From Streptomyces musisoli (lineage in GTDB: Bacteria; Actinomycetota; Actinomycetes; Streptomycetales; Streptomycetaceae), in the NCBI RefSeq assembly GCF_016741855.1, contig NZ_JAERRH010000018.1, positions 103,810 to 167,809 of the forward strand: a stretch of DNA of 64,000 bases, written 5' to 3'. The position numbers and the translations under genes were made by a program. The notes under the pieces were generated by a model. It saw only the letters and a program-made list of their open reading frames with translations, had not been told where the DNA came from and searched no databases. This document shows positions 36,106 through 47,982 of this stretch, one piece after another; positions within the stretch are counted from its first letter, which is position 1; every line of letters begins with the position of its first letter.

Positions 36106-36134
36106 GTTGCGCATTGCACGATGGGTTGCGCGAT
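36106..36134. promoter_or_regulatory. Candidate IclR operator upstream of mscR
   Basis: GTTGCGCAT at 36106-36114 and GTTGCGCGAT at 36125-36134 form a 19-bp-spaced direct repeat, 17 bp upstream of the GTG of mscR. The first copy continues as TGCACGAT. The same GTTGCGCAT word occurs in the divergent iclR/ferredoxin promoter at 37429, so both are likely bound by the IclR protein encoded between them. Confidence 0.55.
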
Positions 36135-36253
36135 GGGGAACATACTGAGAACGGCGCCACGGAGCCGTCAAGGGGCGCGCGTCAACCCTTGGTGAAAGGA
36201 ACCCGTGGGGCGAAACCTCTCGGACACACGACGGCGCGGGACCGACGCACGAC

Positions 36254-36286
36254 GGCGCGGGACCGGTGACGTCCCGGTCCCGCGCC
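36254..36286. terminator. 13-bp perfect hairpin downstream of iclR
   Basis: GGCGCGGGACCGG and CCGGTCCCGCGCC pair perfectly around TGACGTC. It lies in the gap between iclR and mscR and would terminate iclR transcripts before they enter the mscR promoter. A partial duplicate of the left arm precedes it at about 36232-36247. Confidence 0.75.
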
Positions 36287-36399
36287 CTAGTTCGGTCCGT
36301 GTGCGCGGTGAGGCCCCGTCAGGACGAGGGCGGGGCAGGGGGAATGGCGATCAAGCCGTGGCAGGAGGAGTGACGGCCCGGCCGGCGCGGCCGGAACCC

Positions 36400-36500
36400 C
36401 GGGTCTGGGTCTGGGTCTGGATCTGCGGCTGGGGCTGAGGCTGTGTCCTGGTTTGAGGCTGGGTTTGGGCCTGCGTCTTGGTTTGAGGCTGGGCCGGCTT
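36400..36500 (+). repeat. Low-complexity CTGGGT / GGTTTGAGGCTGGG repeat
   Basis: The plus strand runs CTGGGTCTGGGTCTGG and then two copies of TGGTTTGAGGCTGGG exactly 30 bp apart (36449 and 36479). It sits just beyond the iclR stop. It does not encode a credible protein and looks like slippage-generated DNA. Confidence 0.6.
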
Positions 36501-36504
36501 CAGG

Positions 36505-37344
36505 TCAGAATCCGTATCCCATGCGCCGGGACAGCTCGGCGCCCGCCGCGACCGTCCGCTTGGCCACCTCCGGCAGCCGGTCGGCGTTGAGCCGGTACAC
36601 CGGCCCCGACACGCTGATCGCCGCGATCACCTTGCCGTCGTGCGCACGCACCGGTGCCGCGACGGCCGCGAGCCCGAGTTCCAGTTCCTCGATCGTGACG
36701 CCGTACCCCTGCTGGACCACGGCCTCCAGTTCGGCGCGCAGCATCGACGCGCCGGTGACCGTACGGTCCGTGAACCGCGGCAGCGGCCGCGCCAGCAGGC
36801 CCTCGCGCAGGGTCGGCGGCATGTGCGCGAGCAGCACCTTGCCGCTGGAGGTGGCGTGCAGCGGGGTGCGTCTGCCCAGCCAGTTCTGCGCGGTCACGGA
36901 CGCGGTGCCGCGGGCCTGCATGATGTTGACCGCCGCGTCGTCGTCGAGCACGGCGATGTTGACCGTCTCGCCCAGCTCGTCGGCGACCTCCCGGCAGACC
37001 GGGACACCCTCCTGGGAGATGTCGAGACGCACTGCCGCCGCCCCCGCCAGGCGCAGCACGCCGGCCCCCAGGTAGTACTTCCCGCGGTCCTTGGCCTGGG
37101 CCACCAGACCGCGGTTCTCCAGGACGCCGAGCAGCCGGAACGCCGTGGACTTGTGGACGTCAAGCTCCTCGGCGATCTCGGTCACGCCCGCCTCGCCGTG
37201 CCGGGCGAGAATCTCCAGCACGCTCACGGCGCGGTCCACCGACTGCACCGCGCTGGCCGCTCCGCGGCCGCCCTGCCTCTCCGGGGTACCTGGGACTCGC
37301 GGGCTCTCCTCGCTGCGGTCGGACTGCTTCTGCGTGCGGGTCAT
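36505..37344 (-). CDS. IclR family transcriptional regulator
   Basis: 279 residues: a polar N-terminus of about 30 residues, a winged helix at 35-95 (VTEIAEELDVHKSTAFRLLG) and a C-terminal effector domain (LHATSSGKVLLAHMP; VSGPVYRLNADRLPEVAK). It lies between mscR and the divergent ferredoxin/reductase genes, with related boxes in front of both. It is the likely regulator of the whole choline/betaine block. The effector is probably betaine or a demethylated product (inference). Confidence 0.9.
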   Translation of the reverse strand: MTRTQKQSDRSEESPRVPGTPERQGGRGAASAVQSVDRAVSVLEILARHGEAGVTEIAEELDVHKSTAFRLLGVLENRGLVAQAKDRGKYYLGAGVLRLAGAAAVRLDISQEGVPVCREVADELGETVNIAVLDDDAAVNIMQARGTASVTAQNWLGRRTPLHATSSGKVLLAHMPPTLREGLLARPLPRFTDRTVTGASMLRAELEAVVQQGYGVTIEELELGLAAVAAPVRAHDGKVIAAISVSGPVYRLNADRLPEVAKRTVAAGAELSRRMGYGF

Positions 37345-37428
37345 GGCTCAACTCTCACCACCTGTCGGCCCGGTTCGGGCCGCATCTGCGGGAAGCCCTT
37401 GACGCGACGGTCGTCCCGCCCGGATTCT

Positions 37429-37464
37429 GTTGCGCATAGCGCTGGATCGTGCGCCATGCGAAAC
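37429..37464. promoter_or_regulatory. Candidate IclR operator in the iclR/ferredoxin divergent region
   Basis: GTTGCGCAT (37429-37437) and ATGCGAAAC (37456-37464) form an inverted repeat matching at 8 of 9 positions with an 18-bp centre. Read from the right end the element runs GTTTCGCAT, then GCGCACGAT, which resembles the mscR box at 36106. The surrounding 301-bp gap (37345-37645) holds no other gene. Confidence 0.6.
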
Positions 37465-37645
37465 ATCATGTTACCGAAGTGTCCGAATCCCGAAAGGGTG
37501 CCGGACCACCCGGACCGATGACGGTCCGTCACTCCCTTGCCGCTTCACCGGGCCGGACCGATGTGGGTCCGGGCTCCCGGCAGCACCCTGACGCCTGCAT
37601 CGAGCAGGTCCCGGGCCGAGCGTCCCGGGACCGAGAGGGGGGCCC

Positions 37646-37969
37646 GTGATTCCCGTCTGCCGCCTCGAAGACCTCCCCGAGGGTGAGTCCGTCCGCGTCG
37701 CGACCGCGCCGCCGATCGCCGTGTTCCACACCGAGGACGGCGAGTTGTACGCCATCGACGACACCTGCACCCACCAGGACGCGTCCCTCTCGGAGGGCTG
37801 GCTGGAAGGCTGCCTGGTCGAGTGTCCGCTGCACGCGGCCTCCTTCGACCTGCGCACCGGCGAACCGACCTGCCTGCCGGCCCGGCGCCCCGTGCGCACC
37901 CACCGTGTCACCGTGCAGGACGGCGTCGTGCACGTCCACCTCGGTGCGGAGGAGGGCACGGCCGCATGA
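37646..37969 (+). CDS. Rieske [2Fe-2S] ferredoxin
   Basis: 107 residues, a soluble Rieske ferredoxin of the kind that feeds ring-hydroxylating or betaine oxygenases. The cluster ligands lie in CTHQDASL and CPLHAASF. GTG start at 37646 behind a GAGAGGGGGG ribosome site. Its stop overlaps the start of a repeat-rich ORF (ATGA), and that ORF in turn overlaps the reductase gene. It likely carries electrons from the reductase to the Rieske oxygenase at 30834-31994. Confidence 0.9.
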   Translation: MIPVCRLEDLPEGESVRVATAPPIAVFHTEDGELYAIDDTCTHQDASLSEGWLEGCLVECPLHAASFDLRTGEPTCLPARRPVRTHRVTVQDGVVHVHLGAEEGTAA

Positions 37970-38262
37970 ACACCGCCGGACGTTCCGCCCCCGGCGCCCC
38001 CGCCGCCCCCGCCGCCGGACTTTCCGCCCCTGTCACCCCCGGCGTCGGGGAGCCTGCCCCTGTGGCCCTCGCCGTCGGGGAGCCTGCCCCTGTCGACCCC
38101 GCCGTCGGGGAGCCGGCCCTTGCCGTCCACTTCGCCGGGCATCCCGTCCCTGTGGCGCCCGCCGCCGGGGACCCCGCCCCTGTCACCCCCGGCCGTCCGC
38201 CCGGTGCGGCACCCGCTCTTACGCCCCGCCCCGCCCCCGACGCCAGGAGCCGTGCCCTGTGA
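37966..38262 (+). CDS. Pro/Ala-rich decapeptide-repeat ORF coupled to ferredoxin and reductase
   Basis: A 98-codon ORF joined to both neighbours: its ATG overlaps the ferredoxin stop (ATGA) and its TGA overlaps the reductase GTG (GTGA). It encodes almost only Pro, Ala, Val, Gly and Glu, built on VGEPAPV(A/D)(L/P)A units. The underlying DNA repeats GTCGGGGAGCC at 38044, 38074 and 38104 (30-bp period). No domain is recognisable. It may be a real low-complexity peptide or an expanded spacer that keeps translation running through to the reductase. Confidence 0.5.
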   Translation: MNTAGRSAPGAPAAPAAGLSAPVTPGVGEPAPVALAVGEPAPVDPAVGEPALAVHFAGHPVPVAPAAGDPAPVTPGRPPGAAPALTPRPAPDARSRAL

Positions 38263-39476
38263 GGACTGTGACCATCGTCGGCGCCTCGCTCTCCGGGCTC
38301 TACGCCGCACGCGAACTCCGCACGCAGGGCTTCGACGGCCGACTCGTGATCGTCGGCGAGGAACCCCATCACCCCTATGACCGCCCTCCTCTCTCCAAGG
38401 ACTTCCTCACCGGCCGCGCCGACGAGAGCCGGCTCGCACTCACCGACGCCGACGAGACCGCCGCACTCGACGCCGAGTGGCTGCTCGGCGTCCGCGCCCA
38501 CGGGCTCGACCCCCGCGGCCGCACCGTCCTCCTCGACGACGGCCGTACGGTGTCCACCGACGGCGTCGTCATCGCCACCGGCGCCGCCGCCCGCCGGCTG
38601 CCCGGTGACGGCCTCGCCGGCGTGCACACCCTGCGCACCCTGGACGACGCCCGCGCCCTGCGCGCCGACCTCACCCGCGGCTCCCGCCGGGTCGTCGTCA
38701 TCGGCGGCGGCTTCATCGGTGCCGAGACCGCCTCCTCCTGTGCCCGGCTCGGCCACACGGTCACGGTGGTCGAGGCCGCCCCGCTGCCGCTCCTTCCGCA
38801 GCTCGGCACGGACATGGCCACGGTGTGCGCCGCACTGCACCGCCGCGGCGGCGTGGAACTGGTCACCGGGACCGGTGTGGCCGCGCTCCGGGGCACCGCC
38901 ACCGTCACCGGCGTCGACCTCACCGACGGCCGCACCCTGCCCGCCGACATCGTGATCACCGGCATCGGAGCCGTCCCCGAAACCGGCTGGCTGGCGGGCT
39001 CGGCACTCGCCCTGCACGACGGCGTGCTGTGCGACGACGGCTGCGTGACCGCACTGCCCCAGGTCGTCGCGGTGGGCGACGTCGCCCGCGTCGGCGGCAC
39101 CAGGGCCGAGCACTGGACCTCCGCCACCGAGCAGCCCCGCGCCGCGGTGACCAACCTGCTCGCCGGCCGCACCCTCGTGACCGCGCGCACCGTGCCGTAC
39201 TTCTGGTCCGACCAGTACGACTCCCGGATCCAGTTCACGGGCCGGCGCCGCGAGGGCGACACCGTCCATGTCACCGAGGGCGAGATCACCGACGACGGTC
39301 TCCCCGGCGAGTCCGGCTTCCTCGCCCGGTACGAACGGGACGGCCGCACCGTCGCCCTGCTCGGCGTGGACCGGCCCCGCGCCTTCCTCCGGGCCCGGCG
39401 CGAACTCCAGCGCGAGTTGCGACAGGACGGACGGCCCGGGGAGGACCGGCGGAAGACGGAGACCGCTGTGCTGTGA
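38259..39476 (+). CDS. FAD-dependent ferredoxin reductase
   Basis: 405 residues, two dinucleotide-binding domains: FAD motif VTIVGASLSGLYAARELR at the N-terminus and NAD(P) motif VVIGGGFIGAETASSCARLG at about 145. The FAD-closing motif is VVAVGDVAR, and WSDQYDSRIQFTG marks the C-terminal domain of oxygenase-coupled reductases. It passes electrons from NAD(P)H to the Rieske ferredoxin. The GTG at 38259 was chosen because it begins the FAD strand directly; AGGAG lies 10 bp upstream. Confidence 0.9.
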   Translation: MRTVTIVGASLSGLYAARELRTQGFDGRLVIVGEEPHHPYDRPPLSKDFLTGRADESRLALTDADETAALDAEWLLGVRAHGLDPRGRTVLLDDGRTVSTDGVVIATGAAARRLPGDGLAGVHTLRTLDDARALRADLTRGSRRVVVIGGGFIGAETASSCARLGHTVTVVEAAPLPLLPQLGTDMATVCAALHRRGGVELVTGTGVAALRGTATVTGVDLTDGRTLPADIVITGIGAVPETGWLAGSALALHDGVLCDDGCVTALPQVVAVGDVARVGGTRAEHWTSATEQPRAAVTNLLAGRTLVTARTVPYFWSDQYDSRIQFTGRRREGDTVHVTEGEITDDGLPGESGFLARYERDGRTVALLGVDRPRAFLRARRELQRELRQDGRPGEDRRKTETAVL

Positions 39477-39679
39477 CAGGCGGTACCGCCACCGCGTCCG
39501 GGACCGGGCCGCCCCGAGCGCGCCCCCGGCCCCGGCGAGGGCACCGGTGAACGCCTGCCGTGAATGGCGCCGGTGCCTCCCGCCGGTGCCTCCCGCTTGT
39601 GCATCGCGCCGGGCGCTGTCCGCCGCGGATGGCGCCGGTGCCGCCCACCCTGGAGGTCGCCGGGTGCCGTCCGCCGTGG
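39477..39679. repeat. Convergent gap with degenerate GGCGCCGGTGCC repeats
   Basis: About 200 bp between convergent genes. Imperfect copies of ATGGCGCCGGTGCC and GCCGGGTGCCGTCCGCC recur at about 39562-39680. They can form several GC stems and probably stop transcription from both sides. No gene is evident. Confidence 0.5.
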
Positions 39680-40213
39680 TCAGGGGTGCGACAGCTGCCC
39701 GGCGCCGCCCCTGCGGCGTATCCGCTCCTGTTCCCGCAGGGCCGCCCGCTCCCGGCGGCGGCGAGCGCGCCGCTCGCGGCGAAGGGCGCGGGCCGTGCTG
39801 CTCGGCTCGGAGACCACGCCGTACCGCTGGCTCCACACCTGGCGGGTCACCCACACGTCGACCACGGCCCAGGTGGCCACCACCGTGCTCACCACACCGC
39901 TGATCACCATCGGGAACGCCAGCCAGGAGCCGGCCAGCGTGCACAGGAACGCCACCATCGCCTGTATCAGCGTCACCGCCATGACGAGGACGGCTCGCAC
40001 CGCCGCCGCACGCACCGGATCGGGCATCGGATGCCGGCGCGCGGGCACCTCCACCCACAACGGCCGGTAACCCTGCCACTGTTCGTCACCGGCCGGCTCT
40101 CCGGCGTGCTCGGGGCCCGGACTACCGTGATCCGGCGCCTTCCGGCCCCACCCCACCTGTGAGCGCCCCGCCACGCTCTCCTCGGGCGCCTCGCGCCGCT
40201 CCGCCGTGCCCAT
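39680..40213 (-). CDS. Streptomyces membrane protein of unknown function
   Basis: 177 residues: a polar N-terminus of about 60, two membrane helices at about 70-125 (AVLVMAVTLIQAMVAFLCTL and an ISGVVSTVVATWAVVDVWV region), then a strongly basic Arg-rich tail (RRERRARRRRERAALREQERIRRR). The ATG at 40213 has GGGGAG about 10 bp upstream. I do not recognise a family. The basic tail may contact RNA, DNA or lipid head groups. Confidence 0.65.
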   Translation of the reverse strand: MGTAERREAPEESVAGRSQVGWGRKAPDHGSPGPEHAGEPAGDEQWQGYRPLWVEVPARRHPMPDPVRAAAVRAVLVMAVTLIQAMVAFLCTLAGSWLAFPMVISGVVSTVVATWAVVDVWVTRQVWSQRYGVVSEPSSTARALRRERRARRRRERAALREQERIRRRGGAGQLSHP

Positions 40214-40633
40214 CACCGTGTCACTCCCCACCGCCGGCGGACCGCTCGCCCCGGCCTCCGAAGACCTCGACTCCCCAGTGGCTGCCCGGCTTGCGCTGTT
40301 TTACGCAACCGAGGTGCGCACCGAGGCTCCTGTGGTCCCATTCCGCCCCCAATTCCCATAGAGAAGGACGAACGAGACCGCGCGAAGATTCCCAAGTGGC
40401 GAAAAAATCCGGCCAACCGCCCCTCCGGGAGGCCGTCGGCGACCGAGCGCACGCACCTGGATCGCGGTGGCAATCTCCCCCAATGCACGGACAACTCGCC
40501 ATGTCTGGGAGCCGATGCGGAAGTTCACCCTCCGGACGTGTCTTCGAGTTAACTGTGAGGCGGTAGTAGGCTCGCGCCGTTTGTAGACGGACATGAGCAC
40601 CCCCGACCGGCGGGGGTCGAGCTGGGGGAGGCC
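40214..40633. promoter_or_regulatory. 420-bp divergent promoter region upstream of cvnA
   Basis: Relatively AT-rich DNA with several candidate promoter elements, for example TAGGCT at about 40566. A CCCCC/GGGGG hairpin lies within 25 bp of the cvnA ribosome site. A short ORF at 40483-40566 (27 codons) contains a TTA leucine codon but lacks a clear ribosome site. No larger gene fits. Confidence 0.45.
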
Positions 40634-43483
40634 ATGCGCTTTCGCGGGAAGTCGATCCGCCGGAAGATCGTGGCGCTGCTTCTCGTGCCGCTGGTGTCCC
40701 TGACCGCCATCTGGGGCTTCGCCACGGTACTCACGGGGCGTGAAGCGGCCCGGCTGTTCCACGTGTCCGATGTCGTCGAGAACATCGGCTATCCCATCGA
40801 GGACACCGTTCGCGTCCTGCAACAGGAGCGCCGCCAGACCCTCGTCTACCTCGCCGACCCGCGGGCCTCCGAGGCCCTTTCGGCACTGCACCGCACCCGC
40901 ACCGCCGCCGACCGGGCGATCACCACGATCCGCGGGAACGCCGAGGACCACCGGGGCGGCCTGGACTCCGACGACAGCGAACGCCTGACCGCCGTGCTGG
41001 ACGCCTTCGGCGGACTCGACTCCCTGCGCCGCAGCGTCGAGGAGGGCACCGTCACCCGCGCCCAGGCGTTCGATCTCTACAACCGCCTGGTGGACCCCTG
41101 CTTCGCGCTCCTCGCCGCCCTCGACGGCATCGACGACGTAGAGGTCGACAAGCAGGCTCGCGCCCTGGTCAACGTCACCCGCGCCCGCGAGCTGCTCTCC
41201 CGCGAGGACGCCCTGCTCGGCTCCTCCCTCGTCGTCGGCCGGCTCACCCCCGACGAGTCCCGGGACATCTCCGACCTCGTCGCGCAGCGCACCCTGCTGT
41301 ACGACATCAGCCTCCCGCTGCTGCCCTCCGCCGAGCGCGACCGCTACGAGCGCTTCTGGAAGAACGCGACCACGGCCCCGCTGCGCGTGGCGGAACGGTC
41401 CGCCATCGCCACGGACTCCGGCACGCCGCGCGGTGTCACCGCGAAGAGCTGGGACTCCGCCGCGGCAACGGTCCTCGACGAACTCGGCACCCTGGACGAC
41501 CAGGTGGGCGACCGGTTCCAGGACCGCATGCACCCCGTGGCCGTGGGCGTCATCGTGCAGGCGGCCGTCGCGGGTCTCCTCGGACTGGTGGCACTCCTCG
41601 TCTCCGTCGTCCTCTCCGTCCGGGTCGGCCGCGTCCTCATCCGCGACCTGCGCCAGCTGCGCATGGAGGCCCACGAGGCGTCCGGCGTCCGACTGCCCAG
41701 CGTGATGCGCCGGCTGTCCGCGGGCGAGCAGGTCGACGTCGAGACCGAGGTGCCCCGCCTGGAGTACGACAAGAACGAGATCGGCGAGGTCGGACAGGCC
41801 CTGAACACCCTCCAGCGCGCGGCCGTGGAGGCCGCCGTCAAACAGGCCGAACTGCGGTCCGGTGTCTCCGAGGTCTTCGTCAACCTCGCCCGCCGCAGCC
41901 AGGTGCTGCTGCACAAGCAGCTCACCCTGCTCGACAGCATGGAGCGCAGGACCGAGGACACAGACGAACTCGCCGACCTGTTCCGCCTGGACCACCTCAC
42001 CACCCGCATGCGCCGGCACGCCGAGGGCCTGGTGATCCTCTCCGGCGCCGCGCCCTCACGACAGTGGCGCCGGCCCGTACAGCTGATGGACATCGTCCGC
42101 GCCGCCGTCGCCGAGGTGGAGGACTACGAGCGCATCGAGGTCCGGCGGCTGCCGCGGGTCGCCGTCACCGGGCCCGCCGTCGCCGACCTCACCCATCTCG
42201 TGGCCGAACTCCTGGAGAACGCCACGGTCTTCTCGCCCCCGCACACCGCCGTCCAAGTCATCGGTGAGCGGGTCGCCAACGGCTTCACCCTGGAGATCCA
42301 CGACAGGGGCCTCGGCATGACGGCCGAGGCGCTCCTGGACGCCAATCTGCGTCTCGCCGAGACTCCCGAGTTCGAACTCTCCGACACCGACCGGCTGGGC
42401 CTGTTCGTCGTCAGCCGCCTCGCCCAGCGCCAGAACGTCCGCGTCTCCCTCCAGCCCTCGCCGTACGGCGGCACCACCGCGGTGGTGTTCATCCCCGACG
42501 CGCTGCTGACCGACGACGTCCCGGACACCAACGGCATCGGCTTCCGGCTCGACCGGGAACGCCCGGCGAAGGGCACCGAGCAGGCGTTGGGCCGTACCGC
42601 CGGGCGGTCCCAGGCACCGCTTCAGCTGCCCGGCCTGCCGACCTCCCTGCTGGACGGCCCGGTGGAACTGGAGGCGCCCGTCGACCTCGACGCGCTGGAC
42701 GGCTTCCCCGGCGCCCTCGGCGACGAGGACAGCGAGCGCGGCGGCCTGTTCCGCCACCGCCGGTCCCGGCCGGGCGGCGACGAGCCGACCGCCGGCCCGC
42801 CGGCCGGCCGGCAGCCGCACGAGGAGGCCGGCGACCTCGGAGCCGTGCCGCTGCCCCGGCGCCAGACGCCCAAGCTGGTCAGCTCGCACGGCAAGCCCGT
42901 CACCGACCAGCGTTCCCGCCGCGACGAGCCGGACCGAGGGCCCGCCACCGCTCCGTACCACTCCGAGTCCGAGACGGGCGGACCGGCCCCGCTGCCGGCC
43001 CGCCGCCGTGGCACGGCCTCCCGGCGCCCCACCGGGCTCACCGACCACGTCGAAGACCGCGCCGTGACCCCGGCCGAGGGCGCCCCGGAGCCGTCCGAAG
43101 CACCGGCGCTGCCCAGGCGTACCCGGCCCAAGGCGCCGTCCGCCGGCGGCCCGGCGGACACGGCACCGTCCCTGGGTGGCCCGGCGGACACGGCGCCGTC
43201 CCTCGGCGGCGGCTCCGCACCCGCCGGTGGGACGGACCCGGAGCCGCGCACGGGGCCGCTGCCCCGGCGCGTGCGCCAGGCCAGCCTGGCTCCCCAGCTC
43301 AAGCAGGACACCGAACGGCGTGCCGAACCCACGGCACAGCCCGCCGACCGCGATGCCGAGGAGGTCCGCAGCCGGATGGCCTCGCTCCAGCGGGGCTGGC
43401 AGCGCGGCCGGGAGGAGAACGCCGCGGGCGACGGGGCCCGGGACGGCACAGCACAAGGAACGACTAAGGGGGACGGTCGATGA
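40634..43483 (+). CDS. cvnA: Conservon sensor-like protein CvnA
   Basis: 949 residues. Membrane helices at about 12-32 and 295-325 flank an extracytoplasmic nitrate/sensor-like helical domain. A HAMP-like linker and a GHKL ATPase domain follow (LVAELLENATVFSPP; EIHDRGLGM; DRLGLFVVSRL). The last 270 residues are a disordered Pro/Ala/Gly-rich tail with the repeat GGPADTAPSLGG. Conservon A proteins resemble histidine kinases and work with a roadblock protein, a DUF742 protein and a small GTPase, all encoded here in order. GGGGGAGG precedes the ATG at 40634. Its stop overlaps cvnB (ATGA). Confidence 0.92.
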   Translation: MRFRGKSIRRKIVALLLVPLVSLTAIWGFATVLTGREAARLFHVSDVVENIGYPIEDTVRVLQQERRQTLVYLADPRASEALSALHRTRTAADRAITTIRGNAEDHRGGLDSDDSERLTAVLDAFGGLDSLRRSVEEGTVTRAQAFDLYNRLVDPCFALLAALDGIDDVEVDKQARALVNVTRARELLSREDALLGSSLVVGRLTPDESRDISDLVAQRTLLYDISLPLLPSAERDRYERFWKNATTAPLRVAERSAIATDSGTPRGVTAKSWDSAAATVLDELGTLDDQVGDRFQDRMHPVAVGVIVQAAVAGLLGLVALLVSVVLSVRVGRVLIRDLRQLRMEAHEASGVRLPSVMRRLSAGEQVDVETEVPRLEYDKNEIGEVGQALNTLQRAAVEAAVKQAELRSGVSEVFVNLARRSQVLLHKQLTLLDSMERRTEDTDELADLFRLDHLTTRMRRHAEGLVILSGAAPSRQWRRPVQLMDIVRAAVAEVEDYERIEVRRLPRVAVTGPAVADLTHLVAELLENATVFSPPHTAVQVIGERVANGFTLEIHDRGLGMTAEALLDANLRLAETPEFELSDTDRLGLFVVSRLAQRQNVRVSLQPSPYGGTTAVVFIPDALLTDDVPDTNGIGFRLDRERPAKGTEQALGRTAGRSQAPLQLPGLPTSLLDGPVELEAPVDLDALDGFPGALGDEDSERGGLFRHRRSRPGGDEPTAGPPAGRQPHEEAGDLGAVPLPRRQTPKLVSSHGKPVTDQRSRRDEPDRGPATAPYHSESETGGPAPLPARRRGTASRRPTGLTDHVEDRAVTPAEGAPEPSEAPALPRRTRPKAPSAGGPADTAPSLGGPADTAPSLGGGSAPAGGTDPEPRTGPLPRRVRQASLAPQLKQDTERRAEPTAQPADRDAEEVRSRMASLQRGWQRGREENAAGDGARDGTAQGTTKGDGR

Positions 43484-43914
43484 CCGCACCGAAGGCCACC
43501 GGCCACACGCCGACGAACACGGGGGACCTGAACTGGCTCCTGGACGACCTCGTCGACCGGGTAGCCAGCATCCACAAGGCCGTCATCCTGTCCGGCGACG
43601 GACTGCCGACGGGGGTGTCCAAGGACCTGTCCAGGGAGGACGGCGAGCATCTGGCCGCCGTGGCGTCCGGCTTCCACAGCCTCGCCAAGGGCGTCGGGCG
43701 CCACTTCGACGCGGGCAGTGTCCGGCAGACGGTGGTCGAGCTGGACGGCGCCTTCCTCTTCGTCACCGCCGCCGGGGACGGCAGCTGCCTCGCCGTCCTC
43801 TCGGACGCCGACTCCGACGTCGGGCAGGTCGCTTACGAGATGACGCTCCTGGTCAAGCGGGTCGGCGTGCATCTGGGCACCGCCCCGCGCACCGATCTGC
43901 CCGCAGGCGGGTAG
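43480..43914 (+). CDS. cvnB: Roadblock/LC7-domain protein CvnB
   Basis: 144 residues, a single roadblock/LC7 domain (LNWLLDDLVDRVASIHKAVI; GLPTGVSKDLSREDGEHLAA; LFVTAAGDGSCLAVLSD). In conservons CvnB interacts with the sensor-like CvnA and the GTPase CvnD. It is coupled to cvnA by a 4-bp overlap and ends 9 bp before cvnC. Confidence 0.93.
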   Translation: MTAPKATGHTPTNTGDLNWLLDDLVDRVASIHKAVILSGDGLPTGVSKDLSREDGEHLAAVASGFHSLAKGVGRHFDAGSVRQTVVELDGAFLFVTAAGDGSCLAVLSDADSDVGQVAYEMTLLVKRVGVHLGTAPRTDLPAGG

Positions 43915-43923
43915 TGGGATGAC

Positions 43924-44319
43924 ATGAGCGGAGACGGTCAGGGAAGAAGCCACTGGTTCGACGACGAGGCCGGGCCGGTCGTCCGGCCGTACGCCATGAC
44001 ACGTGGCCGCACCACGAGCGCGGCCCAGCACCGCCTCGATCTGATCGCCGTGGTGGTCACCGAGCACGACGCCGGTGACCCGGAGACGGACCCGACGCTG
44101 TCCCCCGAGCACGTGGACATCGTCGGGCTCTGCCGCGACGAACCGCAGTCGGTCGCCGAACTCGCCGCGGAACTCGACCTGCCCATCGGCGTGGTCCGCG
44201 TCCTCATCGGTGACCTGGTGCACGCCGAACTCGTCCATGTGTCCCGTCCGGTGCCCCCGGCCGAGCTCCCGGACGAGAGTATTCTGCGCGACGTGATCAA
44301 CGGCCTCCGGGCGCTCTGA
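43924..44319 (+). CDS. cvnC: DUF742 winged-helix protein CvnC
   Basis: 131 residues, DUF742 family. It contains WFDDEAGPVVRPYAMTRGRT, typical of the family, followed by a winged helix (CRDEPQSVAELAAELDLPIGVVRVLIGDL). It is the third conservon component. cvnD normally follows directly; here a 3.6-kb hydantoinase/oxoprolinase gene begins 24 bp downstream. Confidence 0.93.
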   Translation: MSGDGQGRSHWFDDEAGPVVRPYAMTRGRTTSAAQHRLDLIAVVVTEHDAGDPETDPTLSPEHVDIVGLCRDEPQSVAELAAELDLPIGVVRVLIGDLVHAELVHVSRPVPPAELPDESILRDVINGLRAL

Positions 44320-44343
44320 GCGGCGCGGAAGCGAGGTAGTGAC

Positions 44344-47962
<3,619 letters not shown>

Positions 47963-47982
<20 letters not shown>

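Noticed and set aside
37966..38262. The 30-bp repeat considered as a CRISPR array
   Set aside because: Units are directly adjacent, without unique spacers, and remain in a translated frame; no cas genes are present.
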